In this document: positions 1 to 21,324 of the stretch, one piece after another | How positions within the stretch are numbered: the first letter of the stretch is position 1 | How the letters are laid out: each line of letters begins with the position of its first letter | Source of the DNA: Spirodela intermedia | Taxonomy: Eukaryota > Streptophyta > Magnoliopsida > Alismatales > Araceae | Reading direction: 5' to 3' | DNA: 64,000 bases | Assembly: GCA_902729315.2 (NCBI GenBank) | Contig: LR746275.1 | Coordinates: 3,550,001 to 3,614,000 of the forward strand | Notes under the pieces: model-generated | What the model saw: only the letters and a program-made list of their open reading frames with translations | What the model was told of the DNA's origin: nothing | The model's database searches: none | Translations under genes and position numbers: made by a program

Positions 1-26
1 TCGTTCCGGAGGGTGGATTTGGCGTC

Positions 27-9465
<9,439 letters not shown>

Positions 9466-9914
9466 CTGGATCTGCCCAGGTAGCACACCATGGTATCGTT
9501 CATAAACATTGTTTATTAGAGACAGTGCGAGGCTGCTCTGTTCTCTTCTGCCCGGAGGAACCAGGTACATGGCCGAAGATTTTTTTGATCTCCTGCATTG
9601 ATTACTCTGTTTCTTCTTCCTTTTTTTTGTTCTTCACTGTAGTAACTTGCGCATCCTCGCTGAACATTATGAGACCTCACGAGGCTGTTATTAATCCCCC
9701 TGGGTTCGAGTCAACCCCTGCTAAAATCATCTGTAGTCATTTGACCCGAAGTGAGGCTCTACAACATCTTATAAGAAGAGGAAGAAGAAGAAGAAGTGAG
9801 CTCCGTGCCCGCCATAGAACCGAAGTGAGCTACCCACTCTCGCTGTTCTTCCTCTCTCGAGGCCATGGAGATCCGGGGAGAGGAGGAAGAAGAAGAAGAA
9901 TTGGGGGGTGGGGG
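9466..9914. other. Tail-to-tail intergenic region between Ca2+-ATPase and ITN1-like gene
   Basis: Holds the 3' ends of two converging genes. A short GGGTTCGAGTC motif at 9702-9712 resembles a tRNA-type B box and could be a decayed SINE, but no convincing A box is seen. A GAA-rich run lies at 9776-9796 and again near 9884-9900. Confidence 0.4.
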
Positions 9915-11916
9915 TTAGATGGCGTAGAAGGCGTCGTGGTCGGAGTCGGAGTGGTCCGGGTGGCGGTGATTACGGGAGATGGAACCCCTTCTGACCTTCT
10001 TCCGGAAGGAGCGGCTTCTCTTTGACTTGATCACGTAGAAGGTCATCATCCCCAACACGCCGCCCATGATGGCGGCGCCGATGGAGGTCACCAGCACGGC
10101 GGCCCATGGGAAGCTCCGCCCCACCACGATGTATGAGGAGGCGATGAAGGCCACGGAGGTGCACACGGCGGCAAGCCACATGAGCTTGTTGATCACCTCC
10201 ACCACCCTCCGCTCCGACGTGGTCTCCCCCCTCACCAGGGTGATCTGCACCACCACCACCGCCAGGGAGGTGAACAGGGCCAGCGCGTTGAAGACAAAGA
10301 AGATCTTGAAGGAGGTATATCCCGCCGCCACCGCCACCCCCTTGTTGGTGTTCCCCCCGGGTACGGTGAACACGGCGGCGAAGGCCACCGTCGCAAAGAG
10401 CACCGCCACCACGGTGACGGAGTTGGTGGCGTTGTTGATCCCCTCCCGGTGGAGCTTCCGCAGCTCCTTGGCGATCCCGCTGACGTTCTTGTTCGTCTTC
10501 CGGGTCTGCTCCAGCTGCGTGTGCACGTCATTCTTTATCTCCGTCACCGTCTTCCTCAGCTCGTCCCTTCCCGCCGCCGGCTTGTTCAGCTCCGCCGCCC
10601 TCAGCCCCCCGCAACCGGCCAGCAATTCCTTGATCTCCAGCGCCGCCTCCGACGCCGGCAGCCCATCCGCCACGTCCATCGCCGTCTTCCCCTCTCTGTT
10701 CAGGGCGTTGACGCCGCCGCCATCGGTCACCACCCGCAGCAGTTCTTTCACTATCTAGTGGCATCCAAGAAGAACAGAGTCAGACGGAGAAGACATCGGT
10801 TGCTCGACTTCATGCAGTCAAAGGGACGTTTCGTACCTCCACGCGCTTCTTCCTCGTAGCGATGTGGAGGGCGGTATTTCTGAATTTATCTTCCTGGGTC
10901 GCCGTCTCCGGGGCGACGGCGAGCAGGAGGTTGACCACCTCGGTGCTCTCCCCTTTGGCGGCCATGTGGAGCGGCGTCTGGCCCTTACTGTCGGTCCTCC
11001 GAGCGAGCTGGGGATCCCTGCTGAGCAGCGCCTGCACCACCTCTGCGTGCGGGTATCTGGCGGCCAAGTGCAGAGCATTCTTGCCCTTGACCATGGTGAG
11101 CTCCAGAAGCCCCGGGTCCCTCGACAGCAGCTCCTCTACGACGGGCAGGTGGCCGTTCCTGGCGGCGCTCATGAGCGGGGTGACGTTCGAGGGGCCCACC
11201 GTCTTGCTCAAGTTCGGGTCGTAGTTCAGGAGCAACTGCACGACAGCTGCAGCAAGCTAGTAAGGAAATGGCGGCCAAGGGTTCCTGGGATCGTCGTCTT
11301 CTTCCTCGAGGAGGATGAGAGCCAGAGATGCAGACGGAGATGGAGATGGAGATGGAGATGGAGATGTTCTTTGGGTTCAGAGGAATTGCAGAGAGGCCAG
11401 ATTGAGAAAGCGGAAGCGAGAGAGGATTATTCGCCAACCTTGGTGACCTTCTTTTGCTGCGACATGCAGAGCGTCGAAACCTGAGATGCTCCTCCTGGCA
11501 ACACTGTCCCTGTCTGCGTCCTTGAGCAGCTCCTCCACCGCATCGAGGTAACCCTTCTCCGCGGCGATCATCAAGGCCGTCTCTCCCCGCTCGTTGACCT
11601 CGCTGACGACGGCTGCCCTGATCTCCGCCACCATGGCGTCGAACTCCTCCCCTTCGGCCGTCCCGACCATCTGCGCATCGATGCCGCTCAGAATCTGCCG
11701 CACCGCCGCGAGATCCCCGCGCTGCGCCGCCAGATGCATATTGGTGTCGTTGTGCCGCCCCGTCACCTGCTTCACGTACTTCTTCTTCCCCGACTGCTCG
11801 ATCTTCTTTCCCGAATTCGAGAGCACCAGCGCCGACGCCGTCGACGCGGCCGTCGGAGACGGCGACGGCGACGGCAACGACGATCCGTCGCCGCTAGGGC
11901 CAGAACTCCTGTCCAT
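9915..11916 (-). CDS. ITN1: Ankyrin-repeat/PGG-domain membrane protein, ITN1-type
   Basis: Exons, in transcript order, are 11439-11916, 10837-11246 and 9915-10754, giving 575 residues. The borders are GT-AG and join in frame. The product matches Arabidopsis ITN1 (about 590 residues): a variable N-terminus, the block GKKKYVKQVTGRHNDTNMHL, several ankyrin repeats (for example GETALMIAAEKGYLDAV and GKNALHLAARYPHAEVV), then TRKTNKNV, KELRKLHREGINNATNSVTVVAV and four membrane helices of the PGG domain. ITN1 is reported in salt-stress and ROS signalling at the plasma membrane; a role here is inferred from homology. The ATG at 11916 is the first true ATG of the exon. A 5'-UTR intron is possible (minus-strand acceptor TTGATTCAG near 11968) but not proven. 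Confidence 0.93.
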
Positions 11917-12732
11917 ACCTTCAAAAACCACAGATCATCCACAGGCACCGTCACCGCCAGCGGATGAACTGAATCAAGGAAAATGTGGAGCAATTCGGAG
12001 AACCAAAATCATCCGACAAATCGCAGAAGACGATAAATACCTCCATCGATCCTCATTCCGCTCATGCCCTCCAGCTGATCACTTGGCCGAACGCTAGGGA
12101 AGACGGGGGAGACCAGCAACTTCCTACGAAGTGACCTTGCTGCGCCATTTGAGACCTCCGGAGGCGAAGAAAAGGGGAGGAAGATAGGGGGAGAGAGAAT
12201 GCGGCCGTGGCCCAGCAGAGGAAGGTGGGAGGAAGGAGGAGGAAGAAGAAAAACCAGGACTCTCACTTTCAGCACTCTCCTCCACCCGCCATGGACGTCG
12301 TAGACCTGAGCCGCCGGGGCCCACATCAACGTGCTAACCCGATAATGCGATTCAAATCACTGCCCACGTGCCTAAATATCTTCTCTTTTCTTTTTTTAAT
12401 GTAAAAAATATATTTACGCAATAAAGAAAAAAATAAAAAGGAAAAAAGAATAGGGGGTTTCATTAGAAGCCAGGGCGCGGAGCCCGCTACGCTTTTTGAA
12501 AAATTGAAGGTCGTGAATTTACAAATAATTTTCGTTTTGATCTTTGTTAGTGCGGAATCGGGTTTGACTCGGGCCAGATTCGGGCCCGGTTTTTCAGAAG
12601 CGATATAGGAGAAGGGCCCCCTCGAATGTCCCGCCACGTGGGTCTCTCTGCGACGTGGTGGGCGCACCGTAGGCACAGGATAAATTTGAAGATGACCACT
12701 GGCGACGGCTTCCACCCCCCACTTCCTGCCGG
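11917..12732. promoter_or_regulatory. Divergent promoter region, ITN1-like (-) and pectate lyase-like (+)
   Basis: Head-to-head spacer of about 0.8-1 kb. It is purine-rich on the plus strand at 12170-12260, so the ITN1-like leader is pyrimidine-rich, with an AT-rich segment at 12385-12460. No clear TATA box can be assigned to either gene. Confidence 0.4.
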
Positions 12733-12885
12733 ATGGGAGGACGAGGGAGCCGCCACAGCAACAACGGAGCTGCTCGTTTCCCGGCCGTCAGTCCACCAGA
12801 GAATCATCGGCCGGCGCCTCTCCGGCCGCCTAATCTCTCCCACCCGCCGGCGGCCCCTCCTCCTCCTCCTCCGAGGAAGGACCAA

Positions 12886-14516
12886 ATGGCCGCGCTCCTC
12901 CCTTACGCTAGCGCGGACCAGTGCCTACGGTCGCTAGCCGGCAAGGCCGAGGGCTTCGGGAGGTTCGCCATCGGCGGCCTCCACGGGGCCGTCTACCGCG
13001 TCACGACCTTGGCAGGTACGCTGTCCTTCTCCCTCTTCTCCTGTACGGGAACGCTTCTGCCCTTGAGATCGTAGATGGATCTGAACCGATCGGTGATCCC
13101 TGAGAACGGTTTTGTCCTTCCATCTGTGTTCCGAACCTTCGTCTGCCGAGGAGATTTCCTAGAATTCTCTGCTCATAAGCAAATCTGCTCGTACGGCGTG
13201 GACAATCTGAGGCAAGCGTTTCAGAATCCCTAATGCTGGTTATCCAATCTTCCCCGTCTCGTAGATGATGGACACGGATCTCTTCGCGAGGGCTGCCGCA
13301 GGAGGGAACCCCTCTGGATCGTCTTCGAGGTCTCCGGAACCATCCATCTCTCGTCGTACCTGAGAGTTTCCTCCTACAAGACGATCGACGGCCGGGGGCA
13401 CAGAGTCAAGCTCACCGGCAAAGGCCTGCAGCTGAAGGAATGCGAGCACATCATCATCTGCAACTTGGAATTCGAGAGCGGCAGAGGCCACGACGTCGAC
13501 GGCATCCAAATCAAGCCCAATTCCATGCACATATGGATCGATCGCTGCAGCCTCAGGGACTACGACGACGGCCTGATCGACATAACGCGCCAGAGCACCG
13601 ACATCACCATCTCCAGGTGAGAACAGAGCACCACCTTCAGACCTATTCCAACATCGATCGAGATCATTCAAGATCACTCAAGATTATCCATGGGATTCCG
13701 GCAGATGCCACTTCTCGATGCACGACAAGACGATGCTGATCGGAGCCGACAGCTCCCACACGGGTGACCGGTGCATCAGAGTGACCATCCACCACTGCTT
13801 CTTCGACGGAACCAGGCAGCGTCACCCTCGCGTCCGCTTCGGGAAGGTCCACCTCTACAACAACTACACTAGGGACTGGGGCATCTACGCCGTCTGCGCC
13901 AGTCTGGAATCTCAGGTGAGGACCACCATCACATTAATTCAAATATATTGATATATATCTTCATATATATCTTCTTCAAGAGGTCTTAGAGCTAGTGGAT
14001 TCTTTCTCCTGGGCTTATCTGTAAAAAAAATATTATCTGGCAGATCCTCTCCCAGTCCAATATATACGAGGCGGGGCAGAAGAAGATGGTCTCGTGGTAC
14101 ATAACCGAGAAGGTACGGTCACCGCCCCTACCCACCTCGTCTTTATCAACTTGCTTGTTATTTAATTGATATCAAATTCGGAAATTAAAAAAATGCTTGT
14201 AATTAAAATTGCAAGCGGATAAAATAAGCCGTAAATATTTATGTATATGTATTTATTCGCTTATGATGGGATTGACGGTGAGTGGAACCAGGCCCCGGAC
14301 AGGGAGGAGGCGGATACCGGCTGCATCCGGTCGGAGGGTGACGTGTTCCTGAAAGGAGCGGACGCGTGCCTGTCGAGGAACCCGGGGGCCGTGTTCAGGG
14401 CCGAGGAATTCTACTCTTCGTGGACGATGGGGCCCGCCGGCGAGGCGCTCAGGAAGGCGGTGTCATCGGCCGCCGGCTGGCAGAGGATCCAACGGCCACT
14501 GGATAGTCAGAAGTGA
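12886..14516 (+). CDS. Pectate lyase-like protein, 5 exons
   Basis: Exons 12886-13015, 13265-13616, 13705-13915, 14044-14112 and 14283-14516 give 331 residues. Pectate lyases cleave de-esterified homogalacturonan by beta-elimination using Ca2+. The right-handed beta-helix core shows VSGTIHLSSYLRVSSYKTIDGRG, GHDVDGIQIKP, IDRCSLRDYDDGLIDIT, HDKTMLIGAD and the Arg-containing GTRQRHPRVRFGKVHLYNNY, which includes the usual catalytic Arg region. An in-frame ATG at 12733 would add 51 Pro/Arg-rich residues. With either start I see no secretion signal, unlike typical secreted pectate lyases. The acceptor of exon 5 (GACGGTGAG) lacks a pyrimidine tract and is the weakest part of the model. I infer a divergent PLL subgroup rather than a named gene. 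Confidence 0.85.
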
Positions 14517-14654
14517 CTCTTACTTGAAGCAGGAGGACCCATATTTTATGATAGTTGGTGCGGAAGTGATTTAATTTACTTTCTTTGTGGACACAAAGAA
14601 CAAAAAAGCAATTCGCGAGGGTTCTAATGACATTCAACGCTTATTATATACGGA

Positions 14655-14728
14655 CGACCACAGTGGGAGTCGAACCCACGACCTTTTGATCCGAAGTCAA
14701 ACGCGCTAATCCACTGCGCTATGCGGTC
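14655..14728 (-). tRNA. trnR-UCG: tRNA-Arg (anticodon UCG)
   Basis: A 74-base intronless cloverleaf. The acceptor stem pairs GACCGCA with TGTGGTC, with discriminator G at 14655. The A box is in TAGCGCAGTGG, the anticodon loop CTTCGGA is closed by TTTGA/TCAAA, and the T arm is GTGGGTTCGACTCCCAC. CCA is not encoded, as expected for a nuclear gene. It lies head-to-head with UXS, only about 110 bp from the UXS start codon, so the two transcription units share a short upstream region. Confidence 0.95.
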
Positions 14729-14837
14729 ATACTTTTTTAAAAAATATTTTAATAAATAAAGGTTTATAAGAAGCCCAACTTCTAAATTCACCGGAAAGTA
14801 GACGGAGATCTCTCTCTGTCTCTCCGGCGACGACACG

Positions 14838-17584
14838 ATGCAACCCGCCAAGGGAGCTCCGAAGCATCATCATCACCCGTCCAGGGCATCGTTTCCCAGA
14901 TCTCTCCTCGCCTACGTTCTGCGAGAGCAAAGGCTCGGCTTCATCGTCGTTGGCGTCCTGATCGCCTCCACTTTCTTCCTCCTCCGTCCTCACAGCTACG
15001 CCCTCTCGCGGGCCGGGCCGTACGTTGACGATGGGCAGGACCTGCCCCCGCTTCCTCGGATGCACATGGAGACCGGTGGAGGGGAACAGAAGCTCCCCGT
15101 GGGATTGCGGAGGCAACAGCGACGCATCGTGGTCACCGGCGGCGCGGGGTTCGTCGGGAGCCATCTGGTGGATAAATTGATGGCGAGAGGGGACAGCGTC
15201 ATCGTGATCGACAATTTCTTCACCGGGAGGCGGGAGAACTTGGCTCATCACTTTGGAAGCCCTAGGTTCGAATTGATCCGGCACGACGTCGTTGACCCGA
15301 TTCTGCTGGAGGTGGACCAGATTTACCACCTCGCTTGCCCGGCATCTCCAGTCCACTACAAGTACAACCCAATCAAGACCATCATATCCTCTTTGCTTAC
15401 CCTTTAGGAACTACGATTATCATTCTTCTGGTTAGCTCAACCTGTTGAAGCCCACCTAGACCTGCATACCAGGCCGCTTATATGACATATGCGTTTCATC
15501 TCTTTCGGTTTCCTTCCGTGTTTTCTCCGTCTTCCTCGAACCACTCGGTGGAGGGGGGATCGGACTCATAGAATAAGCATGCCGAAGGAACAGTGTGTAG
15601 CTGCATCAGTATATGACTATATTAACGCGTTTATGGTATGAGTTCATGGTTCTTCTTTGTAAAAGTACTCAGTTCATCATTTCAAAAGGTTTTCTGTCCG
15701 TTCTTAACTCGTAGTACAAGACAAATGTGATGGGAACCTTGAACATGCTGGGTTTGGCGAAAAGAATTGGGGCACGATTTCTATTGACGAGTACAAGCGA
15801 AGTTTATGGCGATCCATTGGAGCACCCACAAAAAGAGACATACTGGGGCAATGTCAACCCGATTGGTAGCAATCTTCTTGCTCTTCATATCGTTATGCAT
15901 TCACTTATATTATTTTATTTGAAATTTATTTCGTGGATTTATTCACTCTGGCCACACGCTGTGGAGGATTATAATCATACCTGTAAGAAAACATTTGAAA
16001 GGTTTTCGAAGGCTTTAATGATTTCTTGCGGAGTTCCTTCTGTATGTCTTCTTCAGGGGAGAGGAGTTGCTATGATGAAGGAAAAAGAACCGCAGAAACT
16101 TTGGCTATGGACTACCATCGAGGTGCAGATGTAGAGGTGACTTTTCTGACCTCTCTCTCTTCTACTGAAAGAAGACTTATTACTTCTTCTTCAAGCTATG
16201 GATTTCCCCGACTCGTAGAATTAGTTCCTGTATCTGCATCGCAGATGGGGGATAATCCTACGTGAGAACAGATTTGCTTCTCCTACTTTTTGAATGTCTC
16301 ATTATCATCATGAACACACTTTCCTCACCTTTTCTCTCCCTTTATCTATCCTTTTAGCTCTGCTGTACGGGTACACGTATTTTATTGCGTTGAACAATGC
16401 ATGCCAATTTTTAGCATCACTACAGATGTTATATTACCTGTGACGATTCAAAATGTAATTTTTTTCCCTTAGTTTCTGCCATATGTGCTAATCACATGTG
16501 CGTTCCCAAATAGTTGCTAGGCTTATTTTCCTCTTAGAATGTTCTCATTCATTGTTAGTCTTTTTTTTTCATTCTATAATTTTTTGAGATTTTTCTTGCT
16601 GAAATCATCAGTTTCAGTATTCTGCAATTTTTTATGCTGCAATTTTTTTTTTATTGACAATATTTTCTCTTTTGAGATGGCGGACTCTGGGTTTCTCTGA
16701 AACAGCATCTTTGAAGTTCTATCTGAGCACGATTTCCCCAAATGTTCTTTTTGGGTATCATCCGATTATGCTGCTCTAATGACTGGTCTTTCCTTCGTCA
16801 CTCTACCAACTTTAGGGGTTTCCCATCACCCATGTGAAGACAACGCAACCAATTGGATTAACCCAGGCATTAATAGTTTTTAGGGTTCAGTATATGCTAA
16901 AAAATTTCATATCATAAGTCGCATGTTGGATCATTATGCTATTTCTCCAGCTTCTGTGCTTGAGGTTAGCCTCAATCAGGATGTGAGACTGATACAGTCT
17001 GCGACATGGAATCTTTCCAGGTGCGAATCGCACGCATATTCAATACATATGGGCCACGCATGTGCATTGATGACGGACGTGTTGTGAGCAATTTCGTTGC
17101 ACAGGTTTCTCACAAACCGAATCCTTCGTTAATACGCCAGTTGTTCCTTAATCGACAAAGTACCTCGCTGTGTCTGTATTCCTAACAGGCAATCCGCAAG
17201 CAGCCACTCACAGTCTATGGAGATGGTAAACAAACTAGAAGTTTCCAGTATGTTTCCGATTTGGTATGTACTCTTACTTCCTCTTAGGCCTTAAATTTTA
17301 CTGTTTTACTTTAGTGATTACGATGCACTTTGCACGATAATTATGGATGAGATTTAATGAGGTTCCCAATCTATTGTTTCTGTTGGACTATGAATGAATA
17401 AACCCCAAATAGTGTTAGGTTACGCTGACTTTTCCCATTCATCAAACATGTTAGGTTGACGGGCTGATTTCCCTCATGGAAGGTGACTACATCGGTCCAT
17501 TCAACCTGGGAAACCCCGGGGAGTTCACCATGCTGGAGCTTGCCCAGGTTAGTGGGAAGAAAACACAAAACAAAAATCGCCCTC

Positions 17585-17648
<64 letters not shown>

Positions 17649-17841
17649 GCAGGTTGTGAAGGAGACCGTCGATCCGAGCGCGAGCATTGAATTCAAGCCA
17701 AACACGGCTGACGACCCGCACAAGAGGAAGCCGGACATCACGAAGGCCAAAGCGCTCCTGAACTGGGAGCCCAAGGTTTCGCTGAGAGAAGGGCTGCCCC
17801 TGATGGTCTCGGATTTCAGGCAGAGGTTGCTAAATGGGTAG
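14838..17841 (+). CDS. UXS: UDP-glucuronate decarboxylase (UDP-xylose synthase), membrane-anchored, 7 exons
   Basis: Exons 14838-15383, 15718-15865, 16057-16136, 17021-17104, 17189-17263, 17455-17547 and 17653-17841 give 404 residues. UXS converts UDP-glucuronate to UDP-xylose for xylan and other wall polymers. After a short basic N-terminus, one hydrophobic segment (about 33-50) suggests a type II Golgi protein. The NAD-binding GGAGFVG is at 101-107, [10 protein letters not shown] supplies the Ser/Thr, and Tyr237/Lys241 in YDEGK form the YxxxK pair of short-chain dehydrogenases. The C-terminal [14 protein letters not shown] is diagnostic of the family. Intron 1 (15384-15717) is AT-AC: a U12-type donor ATATCCTCT, branch TTCTTAAC and terminal AC restore the family sequence PIKTI-KTNVMG exactly. 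The other introns are GT-AG. Confidence 0.95.
15384..15717 (+). other. U12-type AT-AC intron of UXS
   Basis: The donor is ATATCCTCT (consensus ATATCCTTT). TTCTTAAC at 15701-15708 fits the U12 branch-site consensus, with the branch A about 10 bases before the terminal AC at 15716-15717. No GT donor before the exon-1 frame's stop codon at 15405-15407 would rebuild the conserved protein, whereas these borders do. Confidence 0.85.
17586..17645 (+). repeat. (ATT)n microsatellite in UXS intron 6
   Basis: About 20 uninterrupted TTA/ATT units end a few bases before the exon 7 acceptor (TATGCAG), so the repeat supplies the U-rich region of the 3' splice site. Confidence 0.95.
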
Positions 17842-17983
17842 ATCCCGCCGCTCCTTCTGTATAATGCCGGAGAGCATATTTCTTCCATTTCTGCAGCCAT
17901 TCTTCGTCTCCTTGTCCGAATACCTTGATGTTATAGTGATTCTTCATAAGGGTATTTATTATTTTCCGAACCCAACCGTGTGA

Positions 17984-18014
<31 letters not shown>

Positions 18015-18877
18015 TCTCTACCTCTCTCTCTCTCTCTCTCTCTCCCTGCCTCTCTCCCTATCTTCTTCTCTCTCACACACTCTCAGTCACCCACTCCCGC
18101 TCTCTATCCCCCTCTCCCTCCCTCCCTCTCTGTCTCTCTCTCTCTCCCCCTATCTCCCTCTTCTCTCTCACACACACACACACTCAGTCACCCACTCTCT
18201 CTCTCACTCTCTATCCCCCTCTCCCTACCTCCCTCCCTCTCGCTCTCTCTCTCTACCACGATGCTTAGATGAGTTCTAAGTGTAGCCCGAGGAAAGCGGC
18301 CCAAAAAGGGAAACGTCATCTTAACTGAGGATTCCAGGTGACCCAATGGCAGGTCGCCACGTATCATGAGGGTTTAAGGGTACATGTCATTTATGGAAAT
18401 TGGTTCTTCCCTGGTACTTATGGGAAATCTAGAGTTGACCAAGTAGAAAATGCATTTAATCAACAGTCCTATTGACTGCACCACTGATTTTCCCCATTTT
18501 TCCTGTTTTCTCGTCTCCAGATTAAAAAACCGTTGAGTGAGGTCCGTTGACCCTTCTTATTCGAAGATCAACTAAAATCCCTTTTATGGAAATTCAACTC
18601 TAAAAAGTCACCGTCTACGTGCGGTCAACCCGGATAATAGTGCAGGTCGTTGACCGTGTTATATAGAGACGGAGGAAATGACCTCGTGGTGTACGGTGAT
18701 GGGTCCTCATGGTGATCGAATCTACTACAGTCGGCTTACCGATGCGGCCCACTAATGAGAGGCCACGTGGTTCGTTGATGCATCTGGGAACACGTGCAGA
18801 CGGACCGCACTCATCTTGTTCCTCGAGGAGGGAGAACCCAGCCCCGTCTTTCTCTCTCTGCTCGCCGCCCGCAAAGA
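17842..18877. promoter_or_regulatory. Intergenic region and putative promoter of the HACD gene
   Basis: The first part is the UXS 3' flank followed by a long CT-rich low-complexity block (17983-18255). Nearer the HACD gene are five W-box cores (TTGAC[CT] or complement) at 18435, 18472, 18547, 18623 and 18650, a TATATA at 18660-18665 and a CACGTG at 18764-18769. W-boxes are known WRKY sites. Their use here is inference. Confidence 0.5.
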
Positions 18878-18938
18878 ATGTCTCGAGCGGTTAGGTTGTA
18901 TCTTTTGGCGTATAACTCCGCCCAGTCTATTGGATGGT

Positions 18939-19017
<79 letters not shown>

Positions 19018-20870
19018 ATCTTATCTCTCTGCATCTCTAGGGCGATTGCTCTGACCAGGATTATCAGTAGCTGCCTGTCCTCCAAGTCTATCCATGGCGC
19101 CTATGCTGCAGCGGGGGATCTCATCTGTAATCCGCTTCTTGTTTGTTTTCCTTCTTCCCTGATTTCTGTCCTCGAATCTGTTTCTCACTGCTCTCACGTT
19201 AACCGTCTCCTCGTTGGAAGGCATTCTCCAGACGGCGTCCTTCCTGGAAGTTCTTCACGCGGCGGTCGGTAGGGCCTCTCTCCCTTCGCCTCTATCTCCC
19301 CCGCTTTCCGTGATCCGGTGCGGATCGGTTATGTTGTGAATTTGTTCCTTCGATTGGAAGGTATCGTTCCAAGCGGAGTGTTGCTTTCTCTGATGCAATG
19401 GGGTGGAAGGACTCATTTCTTGCTGGCGATTGTTCGTCGGATTGAAGAGGTACTCATCGGAAAAGATCGAATTCCCATCCCCTCTGATCTAACTACTGTT
19501 AGCGAGTGATCCCACTTTCTTTATCATTCTCTAGAATCACGTCAGTCCTACGCCATTCCTTTCTGAGTCACTGATTCCTTCCCCGTCTACAGGTCCAGGA
19601 GCTTCCATCCGTTTTTATAACTTTCGTAGCATGGTCCATATCTGAGGTGAGTTTCTTATGGATTCAGTGAGTTTCTGCTCTGCGATTGATGGAATGGGGA
19701 GGAGCTGTTGCTCTTCCACTATTGTGTGTATCCTTGTGTAGATCGTATACCCTTCCCGGCTATTTCTGCTCTCCATCATTCGATCAGTGACCTTTCTTCC
19801 TCCTTTGGCAAGCTCATCACCAAATCAGATAATTTAGTTTCTAATACGCTGTCTGGTTCCATGAGACCTTTGGTTGGCTCCTTCTGATCCAAAGATTAGA
19901 ACCGGTATCAGGAGGTATTTCCTTGGGAAAACTCTAAGCGCGTGTTGCAGTGATCATGAAGAAGAGTTGAGGAAAATATGAAGAGCACTGCTTGAATGCG
20001 TACGTTTTCCCTAAATAATGCGTACATTTTCCTCCTCTCCTGTTGGACAAAGTTCAGCAGGCGGCCCATGAAATCTATGAGGCTGCAAAGATGAGCACTC
20101 CCGCTCTCCTTATCATCTTATCCCAGGTTATGTTTGACCTGGGAAGCTACATGTACTACATGAAGGGAACAGGGAAAAGTCAAGCCCAAGCTCTCTCCAA
20201 AAGGATGCCAAAAGAGGAAAAGGGATTATGTGAAGGACTGATACCACCACTTTGGTCTTCGCGATTCACCAGATGATGCAAACATTTTTTGGGTCGTGGA
20301 GCCTCAGATGTTCGTTATTATTTGTTCCCAGATTACTGACATCCGGCTCTTCGCCCTTCTCATTGTTTGACTTTTTTGTTCATCGTGAACTTTTTCTTCG
20401 ATAAACAAAAGTTTTCATTTCTCCGTATTATAATGTAATGCAGGTAATCAGGTACCCCCATTTTGCCCTCACAGGATTAGGATTCAAGCCTCACTGGCTG
20501 ATCTACCTCAGGTGCGTCTCACGAGCATCTAAAGGACTTGTTTCTGTCTTCTATCCACATGGCAGCTTGCTGGGTTGTAGAGGAAATTGAATTATAGAAA
20601 ATTGTCCTCGGAGTCAACTAAGCAGTGAGAGGATCTGCCAGTTTGTCAAGGGGCCACCCTGTTTCTTTCTAGTTTTGTCTATGCATAAATCTGGGATTCT
20701 GGGTCGTTCATGAATCAACTTCGGGATCTTCCTTTGAGTTCCGTTCTTCAGTATAGAACTGGAGATAGACATGGCCATCCATCCACATCCGAACCCATTG
20801 TATGGAAAGAACGACTACCCATTTCATGATTTTATCCGCAGATCATTCAGACGACCATACAATCTTTGTG

Positions 20871-20933
<63 letters not shown>

Positions 20934-21242
20934 TTTAGACATTTGCATAAACATGTGTATGCCCGTGGTGATCACAATGTTAACGTTCTCTCTCTCTCTT
21001 TCCCCCACCCCTCAGGTATACAGCCTTCATCGTCTTGTATCCTGCTGGTCTGGGTCCTGGAGAGAGTGAGTATTCTCTTCCCACTGGGGCTTGCCAGTTC
21101 CCCACATCGCACACTAAGCTGCGCCCAATTTGCGTGCAGTGTTGCTAATGTACCGATCCCTTCCCTTCATCAAAGAGAAGGCCCTCTACTCGTCCTTCTT
21201 CGCCCCTTTTCCATTCACCTACCATACCTTCGTCACGGTTAG

Positions 21243-21324
<82 letters not shown>

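Noticed and set aside
10066-10758. 230-codon plus-strand frame
   Set aside because: It lies opposite the third exon of the ITN1-like gene, whose product is clearly conserved; the frame mirrors its codon structure.
17980-18279. Ser/Leu-repeat frame in the CT-rich block
   Set aside because: Simple-sequence translation of (CT)n; the same applies to frames at 8574, 18934, 20802 and 21130.
20043-20276. 77-codon frame in HACD intron 5
   Set aside because: Starts with TTG rather than ATG, no recognisable similarity, and both flanking exons splice cleanly around it. It could be a decayed insertion but cannot be supported.
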